From Haloplanus sp. HW8-1 (GTDB lineage: Archaea > Halobacteriota > Halobacteria > Halobacteriales > Haloferacaceae): 64,000 bases of DNA. Below the pieces are notes generated by a model that ran no database searches, was not told the origin of the DNA, and saw only the letters and a program-made list of their open reading frames with translations. The first letter of the stretch is position 1. Each line of letters begins with the position of its first letter. Below, in pieces: positions 17,401 to 25,462 of this stretch. Location: NCBI RefSeq assembly GCF_023703795.1, contig NZ_CP098518.1, positions 2,294,001-2,358,000 of the forward strand, read 5' to 3'. The position numbers and the translations under genes are program-made.

Positions 17401-17988
17401 CCGGAGCGCAGCAACACCGGACTCGTGGGCGACATACAGGGTCCCGTCGAGCAGACAGGGAAAGCCTGTCGGGAACCCGATCGACTCCCGACGCCACACC
17501 TTGGTGCCGTCGGCGAGCGAAATCGCCTCAACACCGTTGAGCGCGGTGACGTACGCTCGCTTGCTATCCACGCTGAGTCCGGTGATTCCGGCACTCGTGG
17601 CGTAATCGGATTCCGGGCCGACCCACTGTTCCTCGCCGGTGGCTGCATCGAGGGTGACGAGGCGGGTCCGCTCGGACCCGTCGGTCCGTCGCACCCGCTG
17701 ACAGAGGAGTCGTCCGGCATCGAGACACGGGTTCTGCGGCGTTCCCGTGTCGATCGGGTAGTGCCAGGCGACGCGTGGCGTCGATCGGACCCCCGCCGCG
17801 TCCGGAACGTATCCCGTGTTGGCTGGATCGCTCTGGAACGAGTGCCACGTAGCTGTCCCGGTCGCCCGCGGACCGGGATCGCGTCCCGTCGCTGCCCTTC
17901 GCGGTGTGCCGACACGGGTGGTCCCCACGACCGCGGACAGACGTCCGATCGTTTTGAGGACCGTCCGACGTGTCGGCACTCCCGTCAC
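14410..17988 (-). CDS. Receptor-like kinase with PQQ propeller, PKD domain, one active and one degenerate kinase domain
   Basis: 1192 aa. Order: Tat signal (RRTVLKTIG, residues 7-15); PQQ-type repeats to about 400; a PKD-like Ig fold (TVTFDGTGSSDVDGSI, about 410-490); membrane span near 520-545; kinase 1 with IGTGGNAKIY, AVKE, HLDLKPEN (about 729), ADWG and YAAPE; then kinase 2 from about 938. Kinase 2 keeps LALKEF and GDWG, but its catalytic loop reads HLGLHPSN, so the catalytic Asp is Gly and the Lys is His. It is predicted to be a pseudokinase, possibly regulating kinase 1. GTG 17988 is chosen because TTTAA lies 26-30 bases upstream. Confidence 0.88.
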   Translation of the reverse strand: MTGVPTRRTVLKTIGRLSAVVGTTRVGTPRRAATGRDPGPRATGTATWHSFQSDPANTGYVPDAAGVRSTPRVAWHYPIDTGTPQNPCLDAGRLLCQRVRRTDGSERTRLVTLDAATGEEQWVGPESDYATSAGITGLSVDSKRAYVTALNGVEAISLADGTKVWRRESIGFPTGFPCLLDGTLYVAHESGVAALRSATGEVVWRRDDLTNDALGIAVADGVVVVTGVETGRLLALGASDGRTRWEFTTDNRLRSIPTVADGTVFAASTHGSLFAVDAAGGEKLWTRGVRRVANSVAVGADGVVLSDSQRLTALDPATGSVRWETDTANAEPSPVIADETVYDVTNDRLRAIDFRTGEVLWSIVLGLDMDMNATPVVGDGTVYVAGAGNLWAITTGESAADPSPDISFSPAEIEQGDTVTFDGTGSSDVDGSIETFRWRISNAYYTGETVRHSFEFTTAGNREADLLVVDDSGATGKTSVEVPLANPPTAGRQTLEASASDPTPTSATVTSAGAGPDGAGDGQSLLLALLACGVLGGLGAYRYRSGDDAPMRGRSRDSGREETPSDVSDGTMDRRNAASGTDSESAADATVPSRIPSPPPLNVSYHGIEQEGVIGTGGNAKIYRGTVMADDRQVPLAVKEPRTGGTLHTETVERLLAEAETWTALDDHDHVVDVVDYGSTPVPWIAMEYMDGGHLGERADEFTLDQALWTALAVTTAVRHAHRQGVAHLDLKPENVLFREVEGAWDVPKVADWGLSKRLLDHSNSIEGFSPQYAAPEQFDDEYGDTDELTDIYQLGAVLYELFAGRPPFEGQSAEIMHKTLTEEPTRPTDLTPELPAELDDVLLTALAKRKEDRYESVLYLRDQFVELLERADNDRSQSVTFGAVPGDPTANESPAGAAATPATDPSRPVDRSADTSSEAVLQDIDLAYADISIGEPLGRGAVSTVSHARVETTRGARPLALKEFQFEETVATDTLDRFATVADTWQQLAAHDGIVGVIDWDVEPIPWIAMEYMNRGALGPVIDRISPRQAVVAVGRIAEAVYHGHSRGTSHLGLHPSNVLLGTDDDSLRLKIGDWGMGALSRTQSQRAGELHLAYVAPEQFDDGYGVPGHASDVYALGAICYELFTGRPPFEGTPAEIMRATLAGDFRPPTTLDSTLPAEIDDIVATAMATDASDRYDSILYLRDALRNLS

Positions 17989-18013
17989 GACCTGGAATTA
18001 TCGGTCAGCACAA

Positions 18014-18018
18014 TTAAA
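18014..18018 (-). promoter_or_regulatory. TATA-like element of the 1192-aa kinase gene
   Basis: ACTTTAATTG on the minus strand puts TTTAA 26-30 bases before GTG 17988, consistent with a leaderless transcript and with the GTG start. Confidence 0.45.
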
Positions 18019-18282
18019 GTCACGAGGGGAAAACGGTGAGCGGCCAACGGATCTCCGGAGGGGATGGCGTGACCGAGGGGCGTATCCCCACGGTGAACGC
18101 TACGACTCGCCGCGGTCGGTGGCCCAGCCTCGTTCCCAGCGGTGGACACCACAGTCTCGGTGGACGTCGCGACTCGCCCGCTGTACGCGGTGGTGACGGC
18201 ACCGACGAACAGGAATGTCCGGCCGGGAGGCAACGGGCGCCGAACCGGGACGTATATGCCCGGGAACGGGATAGAATTCCCC

Positions 18283-18747
18283 ATGGATCCCCTCGGGTGG
18301 CTGTCGGCCGGCCGCGCCGGCGACGACGAGTCACGCGTGGCGCTGTTCGTCGACGGTCCGAACGTCCTCCGCGACGAGTTCGACGTGGATCTGGACGACG
18401 TGCGCGAGGCGGCGGCGGCCGCGGGTCGCCCCGTCACCACGCGTCTCTACGTCGACGAACACGCGACGCCGGAACTGATCCAAGCCGCCGAGGCACGTGG
18501 GTTCGAAGTGATCGTCACGAGCGGCGACGTCGACGTGAAACTGGCGGTCGACCTGACCCGCTTCGCCGTCGAGGGACGTGCCGACGTGATCGCGGTCGCC
18601 TCCCGCGACACCGACTTCAAGCCCGCCGTCGAGACGGCGAACGCCCGTGGCCTCCGAACGCTCGCCATCGCCCCCGGCGAGCACGGCCGGTCCGACGCGC
18701 TCCGAAACGCCGCCGCCGAGAGCGTCACGCTCGGGGGAGACGAGTAG
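18283..18747 (+). CDS. NYN-domain (PIN-like) nuclease-family protein
   Basis: 154-aa protein of the NYN/TIGR00288-type family. The opening strand RVALFVDGPNVLR (about residues 19-31) holds the first catalytic Asp, and DVDVKLAVDLTRF and SRDTDFKPAVETA hold the other conserved acidic residues of PIN/NYN ribonucleases. The start is chosen at ATG 18283 because similarity begins MDPLGWL; ATG 18256 is possible. Probably an RNA-acting enzyme in the cytoplasm; target unknown. It has its own orientation, divergent from the kinase gene. Confidence 0.83.
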   Translation: MDPLGWLSAGRAGDDESRVALFVDGPNVLRDEFDVDLDDVREAAAAAGRPVTTRLYVDEHATPELIQAAEARGFEVIVTSGDVDVKLAVDLTRFAVEGRADVIAVASRDTDFKPAVETANARGLRTLAIAPGEHGRSDALRNAAAESVTLGGDE

Positions 18748-18832
18748 CGGGTCCTGTTCGCGTCACCGACCGCGACGCGACGACCGGGTCGAATCCGAGC
18801 GAATTTTGCCCCGCCGGTCCCGACGAGCGTCC

Positions 18833-19687
18833 GTGACAGATCCGGATCTCGACACGCCGGTGCTCGATAACCACCTCCACCTCGACCCGGACGCCGGCCA
18901 GGGGCTGTCGGCGGTCCGTGACTTCCGTCGCCTCGGCGGCACCCACCTGCTCGTGGTGAACAAGCCGTCGTGGCACCTCGGCGTCGAGGCGGAGACGGGC
19001 GAGGACTTCCGCGAGGTCTTCGAGCGCACGCTCGCGATCGTCGCGGACGCCGACGACCTGCTCCCCGGTCGGGCGTGGCCGATCCTCGGGGTCCACCCCG
19101 GCCTGATCTCGCGGCTCGTCGACGACCGCGACGTCGCGCCCGCCGAGGCACGCGACCTGATGCAGGCCGGCCTCGACGTCGCCGCGGAGTACGTTCACGA
19201 CGGGCGCGCGCTCGCGATCAAGTCGGGACGGCCCCACTACGACACCGACGACGACGTGTGGGACGCCTCGAACGCGGTCCTCCGGCACGCCCTCGATCTG
19301 GGTGCCGAACACGGTTGTGCGGTGCAACTGCACACCGAGGCGAGCGAGGACCTCAGCGACATCGCGGCCTGGGCCGAGGAGCGTGGCCTGTCTCCCCATC
19401 GCGTCGTGAAACACTACGCCGGACCGAGGCTCATGGGGCCGACGCCGAGCGTGATGTGCCGCACGGAGTGGCTCCACGAGGCCGCCGAGCGTGGCGAGCC
19501 CTTCCTGATGGAGACGGACTTCGTCGACGATCCGGAGCGTCCGGGTGCGGTGATGGGGCCGAAGACGGTCCCGCGTCGGGTCCGAACGCTCCTCGAGGAG
19601 GGGTACGACGACGCCGTCCGGCTAGCACACGTCGAGACACCCGCCCGCGTCTACAGTATCGACACCGAGGCCACGCTGACTGAGTGA
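18833..19687 (+). CDS. TatD-like metal-dependent hydrolase
   Basis: 284-aa TIM-barrel amidohydrolase-type protein. The N-terminus has the metal-binding DNHLHLD motif. ILGVHPG, CAVQLHTEAS and VKHYAGP provide further histidines, and a METDFVDDP segment near the end provides the late Asp. This pattern fits archaeal TatD-related nuclease/hydrolases. GTG 18833 is used as the start because the conserved region begins at once and no ATG is closer. Separated from the NYN gene by 85 bases, probably co-transcribed. Exact substrate unknown. Confidence 0.8.
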   Translation: MTDPDLDTPVLDNHLHLDPDAGQGLSAVRDFRRLGGTHLLVVNKPSWHLGVEAETGEDFREVFERTLAIVADADDLLPGRAWPILGVHPGLISRLVDDRDVAPAEARDLMQAGLDVAAEYVHDGRALAIKSGRPHYDTDDDVWDASNAVLRHALDLGAEHGCAVQLHTEASEDLSDIAAWAEERGLSPHRVVKHYAGPRLMGPTPSVMCRTEWLHEAAERGEPFLMETDFVDDPERPGAVMGPKTVPRRVRTLLEEGYDDAVRLAHVETPARVYSIDTEATLTE

Positions 19688-19820
19688 CGGGCTCACCGCG
19701 CTCCAGCGTGCCGAAACGGGCATCAGATCCCTCGAATCCGTCGGTACGGCCGATCGATTCGCCGGTTTCGCGCCGGGAGCATCGGAAAGGCCTTTGAGTC
19801 CACGAACGTTCGGTCGAGGT

Positions 19821-20408
19821 ATGACCGACGTGGAGGACACGTTCTACACCGAAGACCGCTGGCAGAATTGGATCGGGCGGGTCGCAGAGGAAGACCTTGA
19901 CCCGGAGAACGAGGATTCGGCACGACTCCTGCTCAACCTGCAGGACGACGCCGCCATCGCCGTCGCGAAGATCGTCAACGCCTACGAGGACGGCAGCCTC
20001 GACGAGGAGGCGGCCGTCGACGAACTGACGGACGTGCGCGACATCGTCCTCGCGGACGTGGACATCGAAGACGAGGAAAAGCGGATGCTGGTCGACGGCG
20101 TCCAGACGAGCCTGGTCTGTGTCTTCTACGCCGCCGAGGAGTACATCGCTGCGGGCGCGGCCGAGGACGGCACCATCGAGGAGTACGTCCACGCCGCGGC
20201 CGACGCCGAGGCCAACGAGGACTTAGACGCCGCGCTCGGCTATCTCGTACAGGCGGGTACGCGAATCATCGACGGCGACGAACTCGACATCGCGCTGGTC
20301 GATGATCTGGAGTACGGCCTGGTCTCGGAGTGGGTCAACGGGCTGGACAGCCTCCAGAGCGCGATGAGCGACCCCGAAGTCGTCGAAGAGGACGACACCG
20401 ACGAGTAA
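19821..20408 (+). CDS. DUF2150 family protein
   Basis: 195-aa highly acidic, helical cytoplasmic protein matching the haloarchaeal DUF2150 family, beginning DTFYTEDRWQNWIGRV. The start at ATG 19821 is preferred over an upstream frame. The C-terminus ends in an acidic tail. No catalytic motif is visible; function unknown. Confidence 0.85.
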   Translation: MTDVEDTFYTEDRWQNWIGRVAEEDLDPENEDSARLLLNLQDDAAIAVAKIVNAYEDGSLDEEAAVDELTDVRDIVLADVDIEDEEKRMLVDGVQTSLVCVFYAAEEYIAAGAAEDGTIEEYVHAAADAEANEDLDAALGYLVQAGTRIIDGDELDIALVDDLEYGLVSEWVNGLDSLQSAMSDPEVVEEDDTDE

Positions 20409-20438
20409 CACCGGCGACTGATAATCGGGGCGGCACCC

Positions 20439-20446
20439 TTTTTAAT
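20439..20446 (+). promoter_or_regulatory. TATA box of the 553-aa surface protein gene
   Basis: TTTTTAAT lies 21-28 bases before ATG 20467, consistent with leaderless transcription. Confidence 0.5.
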
Positions 20447-20466
20447 GCCGGTGGCGAAGTCCCGCC

Positions 20467-22128
20467 ATGCGATTCCGGGACGACCGACGAGCCGCCGCCC
20501 TCCAGGTCGGGGCGATCCTCCTGCTTGGCTTTCTCGTCATCGGCCTGGCGCTCTACCAGTCGACGGTCGTCCCGAGCCAGAACGAGGCGGTTGAGTTCGA
20601 CCACAACCAGCAGGTACAGGAGAGCCTCCAGCAGGTGCGAAACGGCATCCTGCAGACCGCCGCGGCCGAGCGAACAAGCCCGACGACGGTTCCGCTCGGC
20701 ACGCGCTACCCGACCCGGATCGTCGCGGTGAATCCGCCGCCGTCGAGCGGTCGCCTCGCGACCGACTCCGGGGGTGTGGTGACGCTCGTCGACGCCACCG
20801 CGGTCAACGACGAGACGGCGGACTTCTGGAACGGTACGAACCGCTCGTATGCGACCCAGCGGCTGACGTACGACGCCGACTACAGCGTCTACCAGGCCGC
20901 CCCGCGGACGGTTTACGACGATACGGTGTTGTACAACGACTTCGGGAGTCGGCGCCGGGCGGCGACCGACCAGCGACTGCTCGAAGGGAATCTGATCTAC
21001 GTCGTCGCGCTCGACGGCTCGCTGAGCCGGAGTGGCACGCGAGCGACGAGCGTGAGTCCGACCCCCATCAGTGCGAGCGACCGGACCGTCGCGGTCAACG
21101 GGAGCGACATCGCCATCGAGGTAACGACGGATCTCTCGGAGGACGAGTGGGAGCGTCTGCTCCAGGACCAGTACGAGTCGAACGGCGGGCGCATCGACGG
21201 CAACGCCAGCGGCGTGACGGTGAGCGGCGGGACGCTTCGCGTCGACCTCGTCTCCAACCGGACCTACCGGCTACGGATGGCGAAAGTCGGCGTCGGCACC
21301 GGCGTTACGGACACGGTCGAGCAGTATCTGACGGTCGTCGACGGCGCCGACAGCGTCACCGCAGGTGGGACCCGACGGATCGTCTTGGAGGTTCGGGACG
21401 GCTACAACAATCCCGTCTCTGGCGTGCCGGTCGAGGTGGACGTCTCCGGCACCGGCGCCGGTATTCGACCGGGACAGGGTGTCTCTGACGGCTCGGGGAA
21501 GGTGGTCTTCGAGTACGACGCGCCGGACTCGATCAGCGGGTCGAGCCGGACCGACGAACTCAACTTCACGTTCGACACGCCGGCGGACCGCCCGGACTTC
21601 AGCGGTGAGGAGCCCGAGTCGGTGCGGATCAACGTGACCGTGGTGTCGCTGAGTGGCGGCGGCAATAACGGCCAGTCGTTCTACTATCCCGATAGCTTCA
21701 AGGACGACGACGGGACCGTCGAAACCGACGAAGACCCCTCGATCCCTCCCGACGTGGCCGAGGGGGACATCTCCTCGTTCAGTAACCTCCAGTCCGACGG
21801 CGGTGGCGCCGCCAACCTGGCGTCCGGTGGGGGAGAGCAACTGGCCGTCGGGGTGGCGACGACCGGCGTTCCGAACGCGAGCGCGTACGAACTGGGAATC
21901 AGCGCCAGTGGCGACGTCAACAAGGTAACGGTGGTCATCGTCGACGAGAACGGCGACCCGATTCAGAGCGAAAACTTGGGGAACTTCGACGGTAGCCCGA
22001 TGACGCTGAATTCCGACGCCGAGGAATACGTCAGGAACAACGACGTTCTCTACACCGTGTACGAGCAAAGAAGCGGCAAGGGGAACATCAACGTGGACGT
22101 CGAGTACCAGCGGCTCCGGACGGCGTGA
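20467..22128 (+). CDS. Pilin-like membrane-anchored surface protein with Ig-like domain
   Basis: 553 aa. A short basic N-terminus precedes a single hydrophobic helix (ALQVGAILLLGFLVIGLALY, about residues 13-32), as in haloarchaeal pilin-like secreted proteins, followed by a long acidic extracellular region. Residues about 285-370 (VVDGADSVTAGGTRRIVLEV... and PVSGVPVEVDVSG) look like an invasin/Big-1-type Ig fold. There are many NxS/T sequons (NGT, NRS, NGS, NAS). The next gene is another pilin-like protein 83 bases downstream, so they may form one surface structure. Function otherwise unknown. Confidence 0.7.
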   Translation: MRFRDDRRAAALQVGAILLLGFLVIGLALYQSTVVPSQNEAVEFDHNQQVQESLQQVRNGILQTAAAERTSPTTVPLGTRYPTRIVAVNPPPSSGRLATDSGGVVTLVDATAVNDETADFWNGTNRSYATQRLTYDADYSVYQAAPRTVYDDTVLYNDFGSRRRAATDQRLLEGNLIYVVALDGSLSRSGTRATSVSPTPISASDRTVAVNGSDIAIEVTTDLSEDEWERLLQDQYESNGGRIDGNASGVTVSGGTLRVDLVSNRTYRLRMAKVGVGTGVTDTVEQYLTVVDGADSVTAGGTRRIVLEVRDGYNNPVSGVPVEVDVSGTGAGIRPGQGVSDGSGKVVFEYDAPDSISGSSRTDELNFTFDTPADRPDFSGEEPESVRINVTVVSLSGGGNNGQSFYYPDSFKDDDGTVETDEDPSIPPDVAEGDISSFSNLQSDGGGAANLASGGGEQLAVGVATTGVPNASAYELGISASGDVNKVTVVIVDENGDPIQSENLGNFDGSPMTLNSDAEEYVRNNDVLYTVYEQRSGKGNINVDVEYQRLRTA

Positions 22129-22211
22129 GCGAGTCGCCCCGCCCACGACTATCAGTGCTAATACTCGCGTCGATGGATTGATCCGGCGTTGTGGGAAACC
22201 TCTCCCGATAG

Positions 22212-22895
22212 ATGCCCGACCGCGCCCAGTCCGAACTGATCGGCTCGGTGCTCGTCGTCGGCCTCGTCGTCGTCACCGTCGGCGTCGCGGGCACGTACTC
22301 AATGGGTACGATCACGTCCGGGACCGACGACCCGCGGGCCGACGTCATCGGGCAGATCAGAACGGACGGAATCGACCTCTCGCATCGGGGTGGCGACCCG
22401 CTCCCGGGGGACGACCTGCGGCTGATCGTCCGGGTAAACGGGAGCGAGACGGGACTCGACTGGGCGGACGGCACGCTCCCCGGTGACGATACCTTCGATC
22501 CCGGTGACCGATGGACTGTCTCGCGGAGCTACGACCCCGAGAGCCTGGTCGCGGTCACGCTCGTCCACCACTCCTCGAATACGGTCCTGTTCCGGACCGA
22601 GCGAAATCCGACGACGACTGAACCGGTCGTCGCCGAACGGGGCGGCAAGACTGACGCCCAGGACAGCGAAGGGGAAATCGGTAGCGGGACCGGTGGCACG
22701 ACGCCACCCGAAGACGGCACCGGCGACGGAGCGGATGGCGGCGACGGGAACGGGGACCAGTGTGACGGGGAAGATGACGACGAGGAGGACGAGGAGAAAG
22801 ACGGTGACTGCGACGACGACGATGACGACGATGACGATGACGATGACGATGACGACGACGATGACGATGACGACGAGGGGAAGGGCGGGGACTGA
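22212..22895 (+). CDS. Type IV pilin-like protein with poly-aspartate tail
   Basis: 227 aa. The N-terminus MPDRAQSELIGSVLVVGLVV has the haloarchaeal archaellin/pilin pattern: a short basic leader, a prepilin-peptidase-like site before QSELIG, and a hydrophobic helix. The mature part begins like the DUF1628-type pilin domain and includes LIVRVNGSE and WTVSRSYDP. From residue 145 on it becomes Gly/Asp/Glu-rich and ends with 21 consecutive Asp before EGKGGD. The tail could bind cations or calcium outside the cell. Confidence 0.8.
   Translation: MPDRAQSELIGSVLVVGLVVVTVGVAGTYSMGTITSGTDDPRADVIGQIRTDGIDLSHRGGDPLPGDDLRLIVRVNGSETGLDWADGTLPGDDTFDPGDRWTVSRSYDPESLVAVTLVHHSSNTVLFRTERNPTTTEPVVAERGGKTDAQDSEGEIGSGTGGTTPPEDGTGDGADGGDGNGDQCDGEDDDEEDEEKDGDCDDDDDDDDDDDDDDDDDDDDDEGKGGD
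22812..22874 (+). repeat. (GAC/GAT)21 poly-Asp codon run
   Basis: Sixty-three bases of uninterrupted Asp codons mixing GAC and GAT, inside the pilin-like gene. As a trinucleotide repeat it can change in length without breaking the frame. Confidence 0.95.
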
Positions 22896-23046
22896 CGTCC
22901 CCGAACGACTCACCACGGCGGCCCCCTGTCGGTATGGATGCCGTCGGAGTCGTCGGGACGCTCCTCCGCTCTCGCGGTCCTCCGTGACGTCGGCCTCGTC
23001 GCGTGGCTACTCCTAGCTGGACCGACCGCCCCGCCTCAGGGCGGCG

Positions 23047-23178
23047 ATGGCCGTGTTCGGACTCGCCGTGAGCGCCGGGCTGACCGGCGTCGTCTTCCGG
23101 AAACGCGCCTCCGGAACTCTCTCGCCGTCGGACGTGGATCCGTCGGTCGGCTTCCGCGGCGGCCAGGGTGGCTTGTGA
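23047..23178 (+). CDS. Possible 43-aa single-span membrane peptide
   Basis: In the 386-base gap between the pilin-like gene and HMG-CoA synthase, ATG 23047 opens a 43-codon frame. It has a hydrophobic start (MAVFGLAVSAGLTGVVF) followed by a polar tail ending GGQGGL. Composition looks protein-like, but there is no recognised family or clear promoter, and it could be a relic. The rest of the gap shows nothing else I recognise. Confidence 0.3.
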   Translation: MAVFGLAVSAGLTGVVFRKRASGTLSPSDVDPSVGFRGGQGGL

Positions 23179-23254
23179 GCGGGTGGTGCGCGTTCGGGTC
23201 GCCGACCATCCCGAACGCTGGTTCGACGTTCGACGTATCCAGCATCGACAAACC

Positions 23255-23260
23255 CATATA
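23255..23260 (+). promoter_or_regulatory. TATA box of HMG-CoA synthase
   Basis: CATATA lies 23-28 bases upstream of ATG 23283; a GGAGG also sits just before the start. Confidence 0.5.
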
Positions 23261-23282
23261 GTGGCTCCCGCAACCGGAGGGT

Positions 23283-24620
23283 ATGACAGCCGTCGGCATC
23301 GACGCAATCGAGATCTGGACGGGCAAACTCGCGCTCGATCTGGCCGAGACGTTCGCCCCGGCGAAGGACGAGAACCCGGCGAAGTACACGAAAGGGCTGG
23401 GATTGAAAGCCTCGTCGTTCCCGGACACGTACGAGGACATCGTCACGATGGGCGCGAACGCGGCCAAGCGGTTGCTGGACCGGAAGGGGTTGGAACCGGA
23501 CGACATCGGTCGCATCGACGTGGCGACCGAGAGCGCGTTCGACAACTCCAAGCCCGTCTCGACGTACATCGCGGGCTGTCTGGAGGAGGTCTACGATGGC
23601 GACTTCCACCACGCCAACAAGGGTGAGCGAAAGTTCGCCTGTGTGGCGGGGACCCAGAGCATCGACGACGCGTACAACTGGATCAAAGCCGGGCGAAACC
23701 GGGGCCGAGCGGCGCTGGTGATCGCGACCGACACTGCGCTGTACGCCCGGGGCGACCCCGGCGAGGCGACCCAGGGGGCTGGCGCCGTCGCGATGCTCGT
23801 CGACGAGGACCCGAGCGTGGTCGAACTCTCGACCCACCAGGGGTACGGCAGCGCCGACGAGACGGATTTCCTGAAGCCCAACCAGCAGTTCCCGAGCGTC
23901 GACGGCAAGCGGTCGGTGCAGGTCTATCTCGCCCGGATGCGCGAGGCGCTGGAGGACTTCGAGACCGTCGCCGGCCGCACCCATCCCGACGACTACGCCT
24001 ACATCCCCTTCCACACGCCGTTCCCGGGGATGGTCCGGAAGGCCGCGCTACTCGGGTTCCGACATATGACTCGCGATACGGCGGTCGAGGACGGTCTTGC
24101 CGACGAGATCGGTCGCCAGCCCCGCGAGGCCGACTTCGAGGACTGGGACGCCTACGAGGACGCCATCCGTGAGTACATGGACGCGCTGAAAGAGACGGAG
24201 ACGTACGACACCTGGTACGCGAGGGCCATCGACCCGACGCTCACGCTCTCCCGGCAGGTCGGCAACTGGTACACCGGCTCCGTTCACGTCGCCCGTGCGA
24301 GCGCGCTCAAGACCGCGGCGGAGACGGGGCGCGCGCTCTCCGGCGAGAAACTCCTCGTTGGGTCCTACGGCTCCGGCGCGCAGGCGGAGATCCACTCCGA
24401 GACGGTCGCCGACGGCTGGCGCGAGGAGATCGAGGCGCTCGACATCGACGAACAGCTAGCGCGACGGTACGACCTGAGCTTCGAGGAGTACGGTCGCGTC
24501 CACGACGCCCACAACCACGAGAAAGAGCGGGAGTTGGAGGAGTTCACCGTCCCGAGCGGCGAGTTCGTCTTCACGGGCTGGGGTCGGATGAACGAGCGCG
24601 AGTACGAGTACGTCGACTAG
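23283..24620 (+). CDS. hmgS: Hydroxymethylglutaryl-CoA synthase
   Basis: Condenses acetyl-CoA with acetoacetyl-CoA to HMG-CoA, the entry to the mevalonate route that supplies archaeal isoprenoid lipids. The 445-aa protein is an archaeal/eukaryal-type thiolase-fold HMGS. The catalytic cysteine is Cys120 in KFACVAGTQ, the early Glu lies in VATESAFDNSKP, and the YIPFHTPFPGMVRKA segment carries the catalytic His. Its TAG stop shares the palindromic CTAG with the stop of the convergent HTH gene. A TATA box and GGAGG precede the start. Confidence 0.95.
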   Translation: MTAVGIDAIEIWTGKLALDLAETFAPAKDENPAKYTKGLGLKASSFPDTYEDIVTMGANAAKRLLDRKGLEPDDIGRIDVATESAFDNSKPVSTYIAGCLEEVYDGDFHHANKGERKFACVAGTQSIDDAYNWIKAGRNRGRAALVIATDTALYARGDPGEATQGAGAVAMLVDEDPSVVELSTHQGYGSADETDFLKPNQQFPSVDGKRSVQVYLARMREALEDFETVAGRTHPDDYAYIPFHTPFPGMVRKAALLGFRHMTRDTAVEDGLADEIGRQPREADFEDWDAYEDAIREYMDALKETETYDTWYARAIDPTLTLSRQVGNWYTGSVHVARASALKTAAETGRALSGEKLLVGSYGSGAQAEIHSETVADGWREEIEALDIDEQLARRYDLSFEEYGRVHDAHNHEKERELEEFTVPSGEFVFTGWGRMNEREYEYVD

Positions 24621-25324
24621 GGGAGTTCGCGAAGCTCCGTGAGTGCCGAATCGAGGTCGCAGTTCGAGACGGCGAGGGCGAACCCGTCGATCTTCGCGAG
24701 TTCCGTCGCGTGTTCCCAGAGGTCCGCCTCCTCCAATCCGTGCAGGACCACGGCGTTCGGCGTCGGGTTCACGACCCGAAGCGCGACGAGCGGCGACTCT
24801 CCACGGGTCACGTCGGTGAAGACGAGCGCCCGGTTCGTGCTCTGCCCGTAGAGCCGGTAGAACTCCTCGCTGGGGAGGCGTGTGATCGCCTCGATGCTGT
24901 TGATCACGGTGTGGCCGCTGACGTGGTCGTTGTCGCCGCCGATCACCTCCGTCGCCTCCATCGCCTCGTAGAACCGCTCCAGCGGGATCGACGTGGGATA
25001 CTCCCGCAGGTCGTGGACGATGTCGCTCTCGAAGCCCGCGGAGATGACCCGGGCGTACTGGCGGATGCGGCCGCCGCCGCGGGATTCGTCGATGTCGAGC
25101 AGTGCCCGCACGATCCGGCTGACGACGCCGATTCCGGGACTCTCTCGCCGCCCGCTCTCGTAGTCCGAGATGACCGACGAGGAGACGTCCAGTCGCTCCG
25201 CGAGTTCCGTCTGGGAGACGTCGAAGTCCGTGCGCCACTTCCGGAGCGTGGCGCCGGGGTTGGAACTGAGCGTGATCTCGCCGGCGATCCGTCTGGCGAG
25301 GTCGTCACGGGGATCGTCGCTCAT
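24617..25324 (-). CDS. XRE-type helix-turn-helix transcriptional regulator with ligand-type C-terminus
   Basis: 235 aa. An XRE/Cro-like HTH lies at about residues 27-65 (TLRKWRTDFDVSQTELAERL and SSSVISDYESGRRESPG). A C-terminal alpha/beta region of about 130 residues follows, with LYGQSTNRALVFTDVTRGESPL. The start is ATG 25324, where the family-like sequence begins. Convergent with HMG-CoA synthase, sharing a CTAG stop. It may control isoprenoid or neighbouring genes, but no operator is evident. Confidence 0.82.
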   Translation of the reverse strand: MSDDPRDDLARRIAGEITLSSNPGATLRKWRTDFDVSQTELAERLDVSSSVISDYESGRRESPGIGVVSRIVRALLDIDESRGGGRIRQYARVISAGFESDIVHDLREYPTSIPLERFYEAMEATEVIGGDNDHVSGHTVINSIEAITRLPSEEFYRLYGQSTNRALVFTDVTRGESPLVALRVVNPTPNAVVLHGLEEADLWEHATELAKIDGFALAVSNCDLDSALTELRELP

Positions 25325-25462
25325 CGGCCGCTCCACCCTCCGAGGGCCCAAACCATACCGGATCCCTGGGCGGTGAGCGCAAAAGGGTACCGAACGACGG
25401 CCGTCGCCCGCCGACCGTCCGATCCCCCGAACCTTTGCCCGTCCGGCCCCCAGGAGGGACCG

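Noticed and set aside
22812-22874. Short tandem repeats that might suggest a CRISPR array
   Set aside because: Trinucleotide codon run without spacers inside a coding frame; no CRISPR elsewhere.
22299-22916. Minus-strand frame rich in Val/Ile opposite the poly-Asp gene
   Set aside because: Val/Ile run is the reverse reading of GAC/GAT codons, not a membrane protein.
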